A stretch of DNA of 64,000 bases from Athripsodes cinereus (lineage: Eukaryota > Arthropoda > Insecta > Trichoptera > Leptoceridae). A program made the position numbers and the translations under genes. This document shows, one piece after another, positions 25,201 through 40,200 of the stretch. The stretch spans positions 21,553,237-21,617,236 of the forward strand of contig OX388307.1 of the NCBI GenBank assembly GCA_947579605.1, read 5' to 3'. The number at the start of each line of letters is the position of its first letter. The first letter of the stretch is position 1. Below the pieces are notes generated by a model that worked only from the letters and a program-made list of their open reading frames with translations, did not search any database and was not told the DNA's origin.

Positions 25201-28200
25201 GTACTTATTTTTATAATTCGTAAACAAAAAGTATGCTCGATTAATCGATGCAACGGTCTATGTAGACTCAATAGTCATACGTATATTGTACTCTATTGCA
25301 ATGATACAGTCATATAATAATAGAATACTGCGCACAAAGCGTTAAATCGTACCGCTATTGACATCAATATCAGTTCAAATTCGCATCAATTCATAATACA
25401 GTAATAATATTTTATTAAAACATTTCGCGAAATTGATAAAATAATTATCATAGCTGCTATTTTGATTTTTTAATTATTATTCAATGATACAACAGTATAA
25501 GTATGATCTATTAAAAATACCAACGCTGCATATATCGCATTGAATAGATTTAGAGATTACCCTCTATTTAAATGAAAATAATTTATAAGACACATCCCTA
25601 AATAGAACGTGTCATTTATGATGAACGGAATTTTAAAAATATTTTAATAACTTTTGCTTAATACAATATAATTATAGGTTCTGGAAAACCTTAAACGATA
25701 AGTAAAAGAGTTCTTTTTAATCAGGGGAGACTAAATGATATGATTGTTAATATAGTTGTTGAAAAACAAGATGTTAAAAAAAGAGGTTCGTACATAGATT
25801 CCCATTAGAGCAGTAATGAGTGTTTATTAGAAAATTCTATCTATCTATCTATGCCATAGTGTATCTCTCACAAGTACGGTAGCCAGTGGTTTCATTGTAT
25901 GTAATAAACATGCGAGTTATTCTTTACACGGTAAAGAAATAGGAAAAAGAAAAACAATTTATTCAGGATGGATGATAATTCATTTCAGCCACCGCCTACT
26001 TTCGGGGTAGGCAGCATCACTTATTCCTATTCTTGCTTACACTTTCCTAATGCATGCGCTCTCCTATTCAATGTGCTCATCACATATACGATCCGAAGAA
26101 TCTGGATTATGTGCTCTTGCCATTTAATTCTCGGACGGACATATTTTCGGGAACCATTTCTTTCAGCCGTATATATTTTCTTTATCATTTTATTCTCGTA
26201 CATTCTTTCCATATGTTCAAACCACCGTAGTTTGTTCACTTTCATTCTTGTTAATACTCAAGTTTTTATTCCAAAATCTTCATGAATTACATTATTACGC
26301 ACTCTGTCTTTCAGACTTTAACTATACATTCTTCAATGATCTCATTTATACCACATTCATTCTTTTTCAGCCGTTTCCAAGTTTCGCTTGCATACATCAT
26401 TGTTGTCACTAAGATAGTCGAGTACACCAACCGATAGAATAGATACTTATGTATATTCATGACTGATGCACCGTTTACCTTATTGCCAGCAACTTTTATC
26501 CTTTCGATATTGCAATCGCACCTACCATCTCTCGTGAATAGACTACCCAATATATATGTATAATATTAACAATTTATACAGAATATAACAAACATTCGTC
26601 CACTTGTTCTAACACTTCATCTCTACCTGACAATCGTTTTCTTTACATTCTTCCTCGGAGCATTATTTGCATAGTTTTTATACACACACAATATCATTAG
26701 CTACAAAGCATTTTCACTTTCAGTCATCAGAACCAAATCACCAGCAAACATGCACGTTTGCATGTACCCTCAACCACAGGACGACTTAAAATTACCACAC
26801 GGAGATCCCGAAAACCACCGTACACGATGTTAAAGACCGTGAAAACCTAAAGAGTTATTTACCCTCAACCAACTCATATGTAATTTAAGACCCAGATTTT
26901 TTTTTCATATCAACCAATATCTTGGTAGCTATTTTTTATAAACTAGTTGTCGACTCCTAACTCCATAGTCCATTTTCTTACATCATTGATACACAAGTTG
27001 TGAGAAAATATGATAAATGTGTATTTGTATTATAACACTTCTTTATTTGGGTGAATATCTAAAATTATAATAATTATATAATAATAAAATAGTTAAGTAC
27101 CCATTACGATAATTTGATCAAATTTCTGATTGTGTGTGGGAACTGTTTGTCGCTGTTGAGCCGGAAGACAAGCGGATAATGTTTTATTTGTATATTATGT
27201 AATGAATACATACATTGTAGTTTGTACCTGGGTACAACGTGTATCACACAATAGATTAGGATGTCTCACCTTTTATCTTATGAAATATTATTTAATTATT
27301 TCTTTATCGTCAGCCTTGAAACACTATTAAAATTAAGTAATTAAAAATTGCATTATTACTGCTAACAAATGATTCTTCAACTGCGATAAATTTGTTGATT
27401 CTAATTTTTGCAATCAACGGGTGTGGGTATTATGAAATGATATATAACTATATTAAGAAATTTCAACTCTGGATTTTTTTTCAAAAAAAAAGTTGACTCA
27501 AAGAAACGGTAGATCTTAAATAAAGAATAATCATTTAAGAACACATAACTGAATAGAAACTGTCTTCTACGGTAACCGCTGAAAATGTCAAAATACCGTT
27601 GAAACTCTGGGAAAATTCAGAAGAGTATTGCGTTTTAATTAGGTCCTGACTGACTAGATAAACACCTTTGGTCTCACTAAGGAAAGAATAAAAGGAGAAC
27701 GTTCGTTATAAATCCGTTGGGATGATCTGGGCCCCCCTTTGTATGACGCGTCAATATCTTTTTTGGAATCCGCTAGGTAGAAATAATCTTTTAGTAAAAT
27801 ATTAAAACGATATATTCGATCAAAATTGATATTTTTTCAGATATTTTCCGACTACCCCATTCAGCTGCATAAAACTGAGTGTCTCAATGTATTGTACGAA
27901 ATACTTTGTATGCAGAAGCGATATTTTTCAGTCAACCCCAGACAATGAAATACCGCGTAGAAATAAATAAATACAAGAAAATGTAAACAAGGTATTCACT
28001 TATTTCACTTTTAAAATATATTTGCATCCAATTAAAACACAACTGAAAGTTTTTCACTTTTGTTGCACTAACTTGTATTCAGAACGTTCAACCACTGCAC
28101 GTACAGCAAGATAAGTTTTCATTTCACTGAAACCCAGTGGCGAGACGGATCAACAATGTAACAAAAATGCAACAATATCATAATAACACAATCAACTATC

Positions 28201-31200
28201 AACATACTGCACACAATAATAATTAACAAGGTAATTAATTACTACGGTTGCATGCCAAGATTTTTCGCGACTACCAGAGCTTAGGGTATTCATTAATACA
28301 ACACGGCTGGCGATCAAAACAACCATGATTAGATTTAATTAAATAAAATACACGCATCACATTAATTTGATAGAACAACATTGTTAACGTTATCATGCGT
28401 CAGGCTTTCTACACACGAAATATTTTTCACAACTGCCATGTGTGTGTATGTATCATCTACTATTACTGTCTGAAGACGTTATGTATGTATTTCGTAGTGC
28501 GAGGAATCGTTACCGTAATACCACCACACCGCACCACACGCGAAGAAGACACAAAACTAACTACAAGTAACAATAATATTTACAAGAAGAAGACGTATTG
28601 TTTGGCATCTGGCCGATACTATGAAGATGGCTGGTGGTGAATGGCACATAGTACAACAATAATGTGTAATATCATAAGTGAATCGCATACACACTCTTAT
28701 GATATCCGCGGAATAATAAGTACACGCACTATGCAATGCACCATAATATTATATTATCTACATTGTTCTATTGTTTCCGATATGTGATTAATACGTCGAT
28801 GGATCCCTAATCATTCGCTTATGAATGGATGGCCTTTGAGAACAAAACAAAACACATAAATGAACAAATCAACACATACAATATTTAATGTTTTTTTATT
28901 TACTTATTTATTTATTACATAGAGACACACACATTGAAGGACCCCACCGTCCACTCGGATACCGCAGAAGTCTGGGGACTTCCATTTATCCGAAATTCTA
29001 CACTTAACAAATCTTGTCCACACCGGAGGCGCCATAGTGGGCAGCCTGAAGGGCTGGCCGGCCAAACCACCAAACCGCCAAAACCTCCGTGTGAAATCTT
29101 TTGACTAAACTCCTTCGATGTACCTTTATACGAGAGAAGCAAACATATACAAAAAAAAAGAAAAGTAATCAAATAAACAAGTTATCTTAACCTAAGTTAC
29201 AAAATAATAAAAAGTAAAAGTGCGTAATATATTTACAAAATAATTGCATAATATTATGGAACAAAAGCTGAGTTGAGGTGTCCAGAGACTTTAACTAGGT
29301 TATTCAGGCCGGCGAACCCGAGGGTCGCCGTTACCGGGGCTGTTGCAAAGACGCTTCCCTCCCCAAGGGACATCCCAACCAGACCTAATACTCTCCACCA
29401 AGGGAGACAGGACAATACAAAGACGAAAAAAAAACGAGTTCGCCCGCGACAGTCACAATCACACAAGGCAAAATCAACCATCAAGCTCTCCTAAGCGAGC
29501 CCGGCTCACGCAGGAGATCCCACCGAGACACCCAGACATCTACAAACTTCAAAAAGGCCCTGAAATTCCCAGGACAAGTCATCAACTCCGCAAACCAGAA
29601 GGGTCTAGGAGTGTCATCACTCATACTATCAATCATCACGTTTCTTGCATCCATCATCAATGGGCACTCCCACAGGATGTGCCCCGCAGACTGAGCTCCC
29701 GTCCCACAAGCACACCACGGGTCGTCCGCAAGCCCAAGCTCAAAGAGCTTGGCTTTTAGCTCCCCATGGCCCGTCACCAACTGAACAGAAAAGTGGTCAA
29801 AGGACAGGAAACGCCTTTTAATCCTCTCTCTCACATCTGGGAGAAAACCGTAGACAAGCCTAGCGGTTCTCCCACGGTCCCATCTTTCTTGCCACACTTC
29901 CAACGTTCTCTCTCTAATTCGGCTGAATGCCCTACTTATTCCCCTGATTCCGGATTCCACTTGAATGGAAATACCGAGGTGCTCTACTCTACCATCCGCC
30001 TTGATCCTACGTCTGGCCACACTGTCTAAGACTTCTAAATCGGCAGGCAGTACACCAGCAATGACTGGAAGGCCATCGCTAGCGGCTGTACGATACGCAC
30101 CAGTGACGGCGAGCAGCGGGAGTCTCTGTCCCCTCAAGACCGCCGTCGACACAGAGCCCACCAAGAGTCTGTGCGACACACAGTAGGTTGACAAATCATA
30201 TATGAAAAATAAAAGAGGGAATAATGTTAATTTGATCAGACCAACCCCCCAATTAAGCGTGTCTACAGCATACCTACATATTAAAACATAAACTACATAT
30301 ACAAAAAGGTTACAATTAGGAATAAAGACACTACTGAATTTTTATGGATATGACATAAAGGTATTTCCAAAATTGGCTACAGAAACTGTTTAAAGCCTAG
30401 TACTTGTACACATCAGAACGAATTAAAAAATAAAGCGGATGTAAGATTGTTTTCCCATTTTAATAATTACGATATCAAACGTCTAATAGTATTCATCTGT
30501 TGTATCTATTACGTAAACGAAATGTCGATACTAAAATGATTCGCTTTCCGTTCCAAATGATAGATACTTAACAAAATAGATAGCAATCTAAATATTCCAT
30601 CTTATTGTAGCAATACATATTATAAATAGATAAACTTTAGTTCGTGTAAGTAAAAATATCTACCTAATATCAGTTATTCTCTCCAAAGTACGCAAGATTA
30701 AAAACGAGATATAAAAAACGATCATAATTCATAATCCAATTATGTAAGAGAAATCAAATAAACTTTAGTAGGTAGGTAACTGATATTGTACGTTTCCCAA
30801 CAAAACAATAACATTCAACTACATCATCGTTCAATAATTTATTTATATTTTAATATAGTCTAATTTATCCAAAAAGTATGCAATTACTATGTAGGTTTTA
30901 CATTATTAGTTAAGTATTTACCTACTTTATATCCCTTGGTAAGAATAGAAAGTATCCGCCTTCAAACTCGGGCATTGAAATAATCGGCAAAAATGTATGT
31001 AGAGATTTAATTACTTGGCAAAGATTAAATGCAACTTAATTTTAAGATTCTATTGACTATGTGGCATAAACTAGTAACGCATTAGGTACTTATTTTCTGA
31101 GAAAACATGTTCTTAAATTAATAATAATTTTATGCTGTTTCATTCCGTTACTTTAAGATGCAAATGGTATCTTTCCTACTTATACTTACGTAATGCACAT

Positions 31201-34200
31201 CCTATATACCTAACAGAGCCACAAAATGACCCCTACAATAAAATTAGCATCTTAATATTATGGAGTGAAACATATTATTAATTTCTGAGAAAACTAGTAC
31301 CGCGTTACTAGTCTATACCTATACCTATGGGTCAATGTTCTACTTGAGTCGTTTTTGATACCAAATTAGCTTTTTTTGATTGATGGAGGCGGATTTACAT
31401 CAAATCGATTAAATTACATTTGGCCAGCAAAAATGCGTACATTTATGTTTTCATTGTTAAATATTATTTGTGAAAAATGGTTTGATGTGCCTTTTGCATG
31501 TGAGCTAAGTACCACTATATAGACTTATCTCATGATATTGACCCTGGTTATATAATCAATAGATTATTATAAAGTGACTCCCTTCCTGATGAGTACCTAC
31601 CTACTACAATCACAATATAAAACAATGTGCGAGCGCGGGATCCATCACTCACTCACTCACTCACTCGGATTATTATTATTATTATTACCACTAACTAGTT
31701 CTTACTTTATCCCAGGAAAAAGCGTCAGATACAGATGTGCACTAAGAACAATGTCTTTCTATTTTCTTCGTCAATTTATATCAATTAATATTTAAAACCA
31801 ATTTAAATCTACGTCAATAATCAAAATAGTTAATATAAGTTTTCTGTAAACAAGTAGTCATACTTAATATCCGTTTGACTTTTCCCTATTAATTTCACTT
31901 GAATCCTCCTTGAGTTTATATGGAAAATAATATAATTTTCAGCTACATTCTTGTTTCAGTGAAGGTAATTACAGATATAAACCTAACCTTGTGATAATTT
32001 TTGAAAAGAACCCGTTGATCATCTCAAAGGTTTAAAGATATACTCGTACAAGTTTTAAGATATAGGTACGTCTTTCGATATCCTAGTATTTTGGCTATAT
32101 AAATTTTGAATTACCTACATAAAGGGTGTGCTTAAAATTAACTTAAATTAAAGTGAAATTGATAAATTTTACAAAATCAACATTGTAAGATAGTAGAAAC
32201 GATACGATCCTGTAGAAAGTGCATAATATTCCACGATTATTAGACTGCGTGCACATCATCATCTGTATAAAACAGTTAACATTCCATAATTTTATTCACT
32301 CCCACAGATCCCTCTGTCTCATAGTAGGTACCAATTATCATATTAATATTATATATGCAGTACAACAAACCTTCATATGCTGCACTAATACAATCATGTT
32401 ACACGACAATACATATACACATTGTTTTTCATTTCCAATCATTATAATATAGACTTGAATCTTCTTCCTACCACACACAACCCCACTCGTGTAATCTTAA
32501 GTAATTGCTAATTACCTACACATTATACTATATCTCTGAATACGTACATAAACAGAACCAATACTTTATGTATGTAGTTTATACAAAAGTTCTTAACGAC
32601 CACTGTTGTTGTTTTGTCTAATAAATAAAGGTAGAGTTTTATTTAAGCCATAATAAAATTTATAATGTCAAATCTCAAACAATAAATTATCCGTTATCAA
32701 TTTCCCAGAAACATAAAACTTGAAGTAGTCTCTTTGAACATCATAACTATTATGAAAATAGAAGATTAAGCATTACTACGTACCTTTAATGTTCTCAGAT
32801 ATAATATGAAATACTTGTAAACAAAAAACACAATTAAAACATTAGAGTTCATGATTTGTGTCATATCCAGCTTGAGAAAAAGACGTCCCTACCTACTACA
32901 TTAACTGATGAAAATAGTATCTTAACAATAATGATTCCTAACTCTAATGACTTTTCTAAATCACTCGCAAACGAGTGGATGGCCCTGAGAAAAATAGAAT
33001 AGAACTCTAATGACTTTCTTATACACGTACGTATTTTGCCAGTTTCCTTAGTTTACTGTACACCTACACAATTATATTGAAATTCATGAAGTAGGAACGA
33101 CAAATGGAAACAAAAAGCAAGACTTGCAAAACGTTCGTGTAGGAAGGTGTATTATTTGACAAGTAGGTATGTAGATGGTACTATGTGGTATTCTGTTGTA
33201 ATATATTGAGTAAGTATATTAGCAGTGAGTGTGTGAAAGAACAATGGAGCCAGGTGAGAGATAAGTGGTAGCTAGGTACTAAATTAATGATGACCATCCG
33301 CGATGACGGAGATGATATGAAAACTATTAGCAATGTTGTCAGTCGCCACCACGGGGAGGGACAATGAAATATTTTTTTTGGTATTTAATCGATGCAAAAA
33401 TTATTCCTATACAACTTACAGAATACTCGATCGGTTGTTTTTGCGAATCATACCTGTATGTAAAGAAATATGACTCGTTAATATATCATCACTTCGTTAA
33501 TTTTAGCATCCTTTCCGCATTATTGTGTTGAGGTAATATAATTTTTAACGCCATCCATTTATAAATGGTGCAAAGTTACAACGATGAAGAACTCAAAATT
33601 CACTTGAAGGCCCATGTTTAATAAGTTAACGATTGCTACATAAATTTACGACATAAACATAATAATGAAAATTGTAAAATCCCTAAAAATCTTGGTCTAT
33701 GGTGTTTATAAATTAAGATCAACTTCCTCGTTAATATTTTACAGTTGAATCCATATTATATTAATTTTGTCATTGCCGCATCAGTTTACCTATTATTTTT
33801 CAATAGAAGTACATATTAAGTTCCTCTACAACCTGAACACTGCTGAATTTTAGTATATAAAAACCATATAGAATATTATCGATGTTATGTTGCACATCCT
33901 TATAGTAGTGAACAGTAGATAATGGAAGAAGTGGTGATGATAGAATTCAACATATTATTTTATCTCATTACTAAATTACGACAGAATGGGGACAAAAGTG
34001 AAACGTCAAGTAATTATTATTTTTGTAATAATTGGGAGTACATACTCGTACATGTCACATTATTACAATACCTAATATACGTAAGAACATCGCGGCTTAT
34101 TGTTGTTAAATGAGTAAACCATCACGCGATATAATTATAATAACCCGATGATTTATTAACTAAATTGCGAGATTAAATAGTATTCACAAAAATATGTCTA

Positions 34201-37200
34201 TACTATGAAACCCAACGATTTTTACTCTTTAGTTAAAGTATTTCGTTCTATTGTACTTACAAGGGATACATCTGCGTTTTTTTGAACGGCGTTACTTTGA
34301 CTGCATAATTTTGATAATTTAATACTACCTTTTATCTTCTCCTCTTCACCTCTCTTGAAAGCAGATACAAGACTCCTCTATTCAGACCAATCACCTCATA
34401 AAACTACATTCCAACGTACAGAATTCGGCCAACAAAGAAGGAAAATTCGATTATAAAATAAGGTGAGAATAAACAGTTCGTACAAGTTAACTTTAAACTG
34501 GTATCAAGTAATCGAATTCTGGAATGAGCTGTGAAATATGCATAAAATTTGTATTAAACTAATTAATATTAGAGTACCTATACCGTAAAATTACTTATAA
34601 ATAGATGTAGGTAAGTGCCACAACTTTGGATATGATGTTTGGTTTTCATCGATACACTACAGTTCACATTTGGGTCCATATAACACTACCACAGAACATT
34701 GAGAACGCTAATAAAAGCGTTCACTATTAATATAATACACAGAACTTCAAGTAAATCACATATTATTATGTTCGTTTACACATACATACATACGGTATTG
34801 GATTAAAATAATACTTTCAAATATCACTTACAAATTGCATATATTAACAACAATATACGGTAATTAACAATGGATAATGGATCCACCTACGGAGATTCTA
34901 ATACATATTGTACTTAATACTTATGTGCATATAATAAATGGATTATTACCGCTTTTGGAAATATGTTTGCATTTTTATAGATTATAACAACTTGATTTCG
35001 AAATACCAACCGTATTCCTCTATTTTTATGATGCAATATTGCCGGAAATAAAAATAAACAAAAATATCACCTACGAGCAAAATCAATAATAAAGCAAGGC
35101 GAACCTAACATGAAAATATTGTACTAAATTATATTTTCATCACTGTAATGCCGATCATTGAGGACGTTATTTTAACATTAACATAGAACAAGCCAGTCAC
35201 AAACTAAGATTTTGTATTATGGGTACTAATACGACGGTACACTTACACATGTTCATGAACACTCAGATTAATTGTACAATTTACAATCATTACAAATTGG
35301 TAATGAAAGTTTTTTTAAATAGGTAAATTATTTTCATAGAAAAGTGTAAAGATGATTTTTGTTATATTTAAAATCACTTACGGTGACTTAATATTTAGCA
35401 AATAAACATGATTCTGTATTCAATAATGTTCTCTCTGTGACTAAATGTTAATAATTCATTCATCATCATTCATTCATCATTTCTGTCGGTCCCTCAATCC
35501 TGAGGATCGTGACCATCATGCCTCGTTCTGTAAACCATCTGTCTCCATGTTGAGCGATCCTCCGCCATGTGTAAGGCCCCGTGAAGTGAGCTCTGTGTGG
35601 CCTCCTTAATTTGATAATTAATCAATGAAAAAGTATATTGCGAATAAATCGAGACTAAGGCTGAAGGATGATTTATTATTAAACGTTATAAATTTTTACC
35701 ATTAAAATATATATAGGTAATTTTGCAAAAATACTGCGGTTTAGAATTTAGAGAAAATCTTTTCAAAATTAAACCATAGACAGCGTTGTATTCTGCAACT
35801 CTTAACAGTTCAAACGAATCATATTCTGAATTAAAATGCATTAATGACTCAAACACATTACATTACAACAAAATAATTATGATAATAACAATATACGCAG
35901 AAGTTCTTTTCACTGACACATAGCACCATCTATAGCGCAACGCCATAAACTTGTAGGAAAATCATATCTACGTGATTGTAAACTTGCAAGCCCGCAGTCG
36001 AGAGACAATGTTCACGCAAAGCTTCAGTGTACAATATACAGAGTGCTTCTACCAGTAACATTAAAACGACTGCTTATATCTAGCACATCTGAAAATGTTA
36101 TTATTTCTTTTACTCGAAGTATCACGAAACAATGACTGTATCTATTTACTTTTCTCTATTAGAACAATTTTTTGTAAGTCGCGTAATTATTTCACATAAT
36201 TTACAATACAAGTGCGTAACAGTGATATACGAAAGGAATGTGGAATGAAAGTTGGTGTAATAACAAGGATGAATGTAAATAAATAAAGATGGTTTGGGCA
36301 CGTGGAAAGAATGAATGAGGACAGAATGACTAAGAAGATATATTTGGCTAAGAGGAATGGTGCTCGGAGACGTGGACGTCCGAGGATTAAATGGCAAGAT
36401 CATTTAAATCAAATCCTACAGGACGGTCACGTGTTAAGCACATTGAACAGGAGAGCATGCATCAGGAATTTTATGACAGTAACGGAAGCGAAAGATGTAT
36501 GCAAGGATAGAGGGAAGTGGCGCTCGATCCTTTCTGCCTACCCCGCGAGGGAAGCGGCGTGATGGTATGTATGTATGTATGTATGTACAATATAAGAAGG
36601 AGGGGTTAGCCTGCAAATCCTCATGATCCATGAATATTGAAACTGATAAAAAACATATTTCTATCTCTAATATTTAAATATATGTTTTGAGAATGTTGTT
36701 TCTCATACTAATATTCAATTTTTTCATAATGACAATCGATTGTTTAATTGATAAAGGAAAAAAATATATATTTGTAAAATATTACAACAGCGTGGATCGA
36801 AGTGAGTTTGCATGCAAACGGTAGTTCAGATACGATGCCTTGAAATTGCTAAAAAAACTGTAATCATAATAATATAATAATAATAATAAAAAACTTTATT
36901 GCACAAAAAAATAACATATGAAAACATTCAATTTAACCATACAAAAAAAATTGTGCAATGGGCGAGTTTATCGCAGAAGCGCGATATCTTCCAACTAACC
37001 CAATCATAGTTGGATATCTAAGAAAAATGAATCGAAGAGAATTTGCAGGTGAATACATCAAATAATAAACTTACAATATTTGAACAACTCTCCACACGTT
37101 TACCTATACGTAATTTCGGTATTTGACTAAATTTTCAAAATCTAAACGACACTGTAAATAAAAATGGTATGTACTTACTCTGGGCTCTGCCTGAAGTGGT

Positions 37201-40200
37201 TGACGGCAAACTGTAGCAGGGAATGTTTTCCGTCTCTAGGAGGCTGGTCTTCTATGCTCTCGGCCTTCGATATGAGGGTGCCATTAAGCATAGAGCCCCC
37301 ATTATTGGTGGGGCTGCTAGGCGCTGGAGGAGACTGCAGACGAGAGTCTTCTCTACGCTCTCTGCGTTCCAGGCTTCCAGTAGATGATGATCCGGCAGGT
37401 AGGGCCCGACTCGGTGAAATTTTTTGTTGAACCTGTGAAAAAATACAAGTTATAATAAATATAGGTTTGCTAATTCATATCCACCATAAATATCTCCGTA
37501 TTTGTACAAATCAAAGAACCAAAGAAATTAACTAATAGCCGGATAGATAGATTATTGAAACCGGCCATAAAAGACTTGTATATTGTGATAACTTGTGATG
37601 AAACATTTTTATGACAATTTATAACAAAAAAATTGGGGATCAATGAATTTTGAGCAACCTCAGTAAATAAAAATTGTCATCATTAAGTTTGAAAGGCATG
37701 ACCAAATTAAGAAAGATGAACAAGTAGCTTTAAATTACATAAACAGTGAAAAATGTTGCATAGTAAAAGTAACATTTTAATTTATATAAAATTACATCCG
37801 ATATCTCAGCCTGAAGCAATTACAGTCATATTAAGAGAACATATCCGACAGCATAGGTATATACGAGTAGGTACATACACCAGTGTCAAATGTTAATAGC
37901 CAACAATCAAGTTTAGAAACCAAACATGTGTTAATCAAGAGATAAGAGTATATGGGCAAGCCGCTCGTACTGATACAAAGCATAATCTCTAACGTAACTG
38001 TTATTTCAGTACAAAAGTTAGCGAAAGTGAAAACATATGGAAATTTATATTGTGGATGCTGTGAGCATTCAGAAGTAATAACGTAACACATTATCAGTTA
38101 GATCTCAATAGCACGCCAATATGTTTACAGTAAATACATCCGCATATGGATCTAATACCTACACATGATAGCGGCGTATCTATCATAAACACAAAAGCAA
38201 CTGATTACACAAATGACAGCGATAGTATGGGTGAATTTGAGAACATATACTTTTACAATTATCTTAAATATATGCAATAGGTAATGATGATACGTGATTC
38301 TAAAAATTCATCGGACAAAATATCGATTTGATAGCCGTTAAATATATGAATTATATAATATGTTTGAGATATTTTTTCGATTTAGGAAATAATAATTACG
38401 AATATAATTACGAGTAGATGTGAGAGCTTGCCAAATAAATGCAATATACCTTCCAATATATCTATTAAATAATAAATGTTTGAACTAAAAAATACGAGTG
38501 CAATTTTATATTTTCTTTTAAGTTGAGTGTACCAGATTCAAACTGAATTATTTCCGTATTACAGTGTTTCAATAATAAAAATATCACAGAGATTATTGCA
38601 ATTCATCATCACTGGTGAAACTAAACATACATACATAGGTATATGTTAAGAAATTATATTTCACACTTGCAGATCACTTCTGAAGTGGAATAATTTAAAT
38701 AGAATAATATCTTGGTGTATTGGCGAGAATATTAATTAAATTTGCTATTAATATTATTTAATGAAACATTGCTTACGAGAGCTGGCTGGCTGCTTACAAT
38801 CTGTGAAATATCTTAACCCACATAAAATAATACTCGATAGTTCGATACTCTCCTATTTATGTATGTATCTATAAATCAATTCATTGATAACTTTCATACA
38901 TAATTCGTTTTCTACACAGATTTCTATTATAAGATATTCAATATGTCCCATATATTACCTATTGTAAACATTTACGATTATTGGCCTTAAGATAAATATA
39001 ATTGTAGTTATCAATAGATAATTTACATTAATTTTAACTACAATCAACAAAAATAAAATACGGAATGCATTGAGTAGGTATTCTATAAATTATCTCATCT
39101 TATATGGTAGCAATAAGATTACCGAGCAATCTGTTTTATTAAACATAGAGAAATCGAATAGTTTTTTGGTATTTTTACTAAAGTTAATATTCTGTTTCTT
39201 TTAAAATTTACTGAAAATTTATATTAGGTACAATTGATAAAAGTATTCAAGACTAGCAAAACAAGCAGTAAAATCTTCTATCTATAACATTATGGCATTT
39301 TTTGGAAGTTGAATAGCTAGTGAGCTCACTGTATGTATCCAACAAACAGGTCATTCTTCAATCATTAAAAAAGTAAATATCTTACAGCAACTAGCCCATT
39401 ATTAGGTCACGTGTACCTTTTCCAAAGAAACCTTTAAGTGTGAACTAAGGCAATATGTTCTAGATAAAATTAATAGAGGAATACAATGAGACGTGAAAAC
39501 AAAATAAAAAGAATATAAGCAACGAAACAAAAAAAGAATAATATACAGCGCTAACATTATAAAAGTAATCTGAAGTAGAACAACAACAACAACACTACAC
39601 ATTAAATTTTCACTAATCAAATTATATCAAATGAGCAAAAATCATTTTATCATTAAATTTGTTAAATGTGGCGCAAACACGAATGATATCTATACTACAT
39701 ACATAGTTCCATTACTGCTATAGCTGTAGGTATTTAACCAGCCTTATTACAAATATACCTGATGGATACATTGGAGTACGTAGTTAGTTAGTTGAACAGC
39801 ATTATTATAAATAATAACATTCAATTTAATGTTTTCATTAATACACACAGACTCACAGCTGGTTTATAAGCTTTATGATATTGTAGAAAGTGGAATAACA
39901 TTGTCAAGTATCAGAGCACATTTATTAATAATTATTACTGCCTTAACACATCACCAATGCTCGACTAGGTACTTTTTAGTGATGTCTTGCGACCTTCACA
40001 ATCAAAGAAACAGTTTATTATTACGACCAAAATATCATTACTATTTACTACTATAACATCTTGGCATATCCTACAAGTGAGGTAGCCAGCAGACTAGCTG
40101 CATGTTATAAACACACAAGCTTTTCTCTCCGTGCCAACAAAAAAAATATGACATTCAGGGTGGGTGGCAAACCTCGTCGCTGAATTTAAGATGTAAAACG

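Larger units (their letters stand above)
18022..37178 (-). other. Large myosin XV intron (about 19 kb) with many mobile-element remnants
   Basis: No host exon was recognised. It holds the family A repeats, several LINE remnants and the R1-type LINE listed separately. The long stretches 19870-23080 and 30200-35450 are plain AT-rich DNA with short simple repeats and no gene I can support. Confidence 0.7.

Noticed and set aside
25968..26285. 105-codon plus-strand ORF
   Set aside because: The opposite strand of a recognisable LINE fragment; hydrophobic character arises from that.
29254..29759. ORFs on both strands around 29.3-29.7 kb
   Set aside because: They are shadows within the 3' UTR and ORF of the R1-type LINE.
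37164..37430. Plus-strand 88-codon ORF
   Set aside because: Antisense of the myosin exon 37432-37179, which has splice sites and domain similarity.
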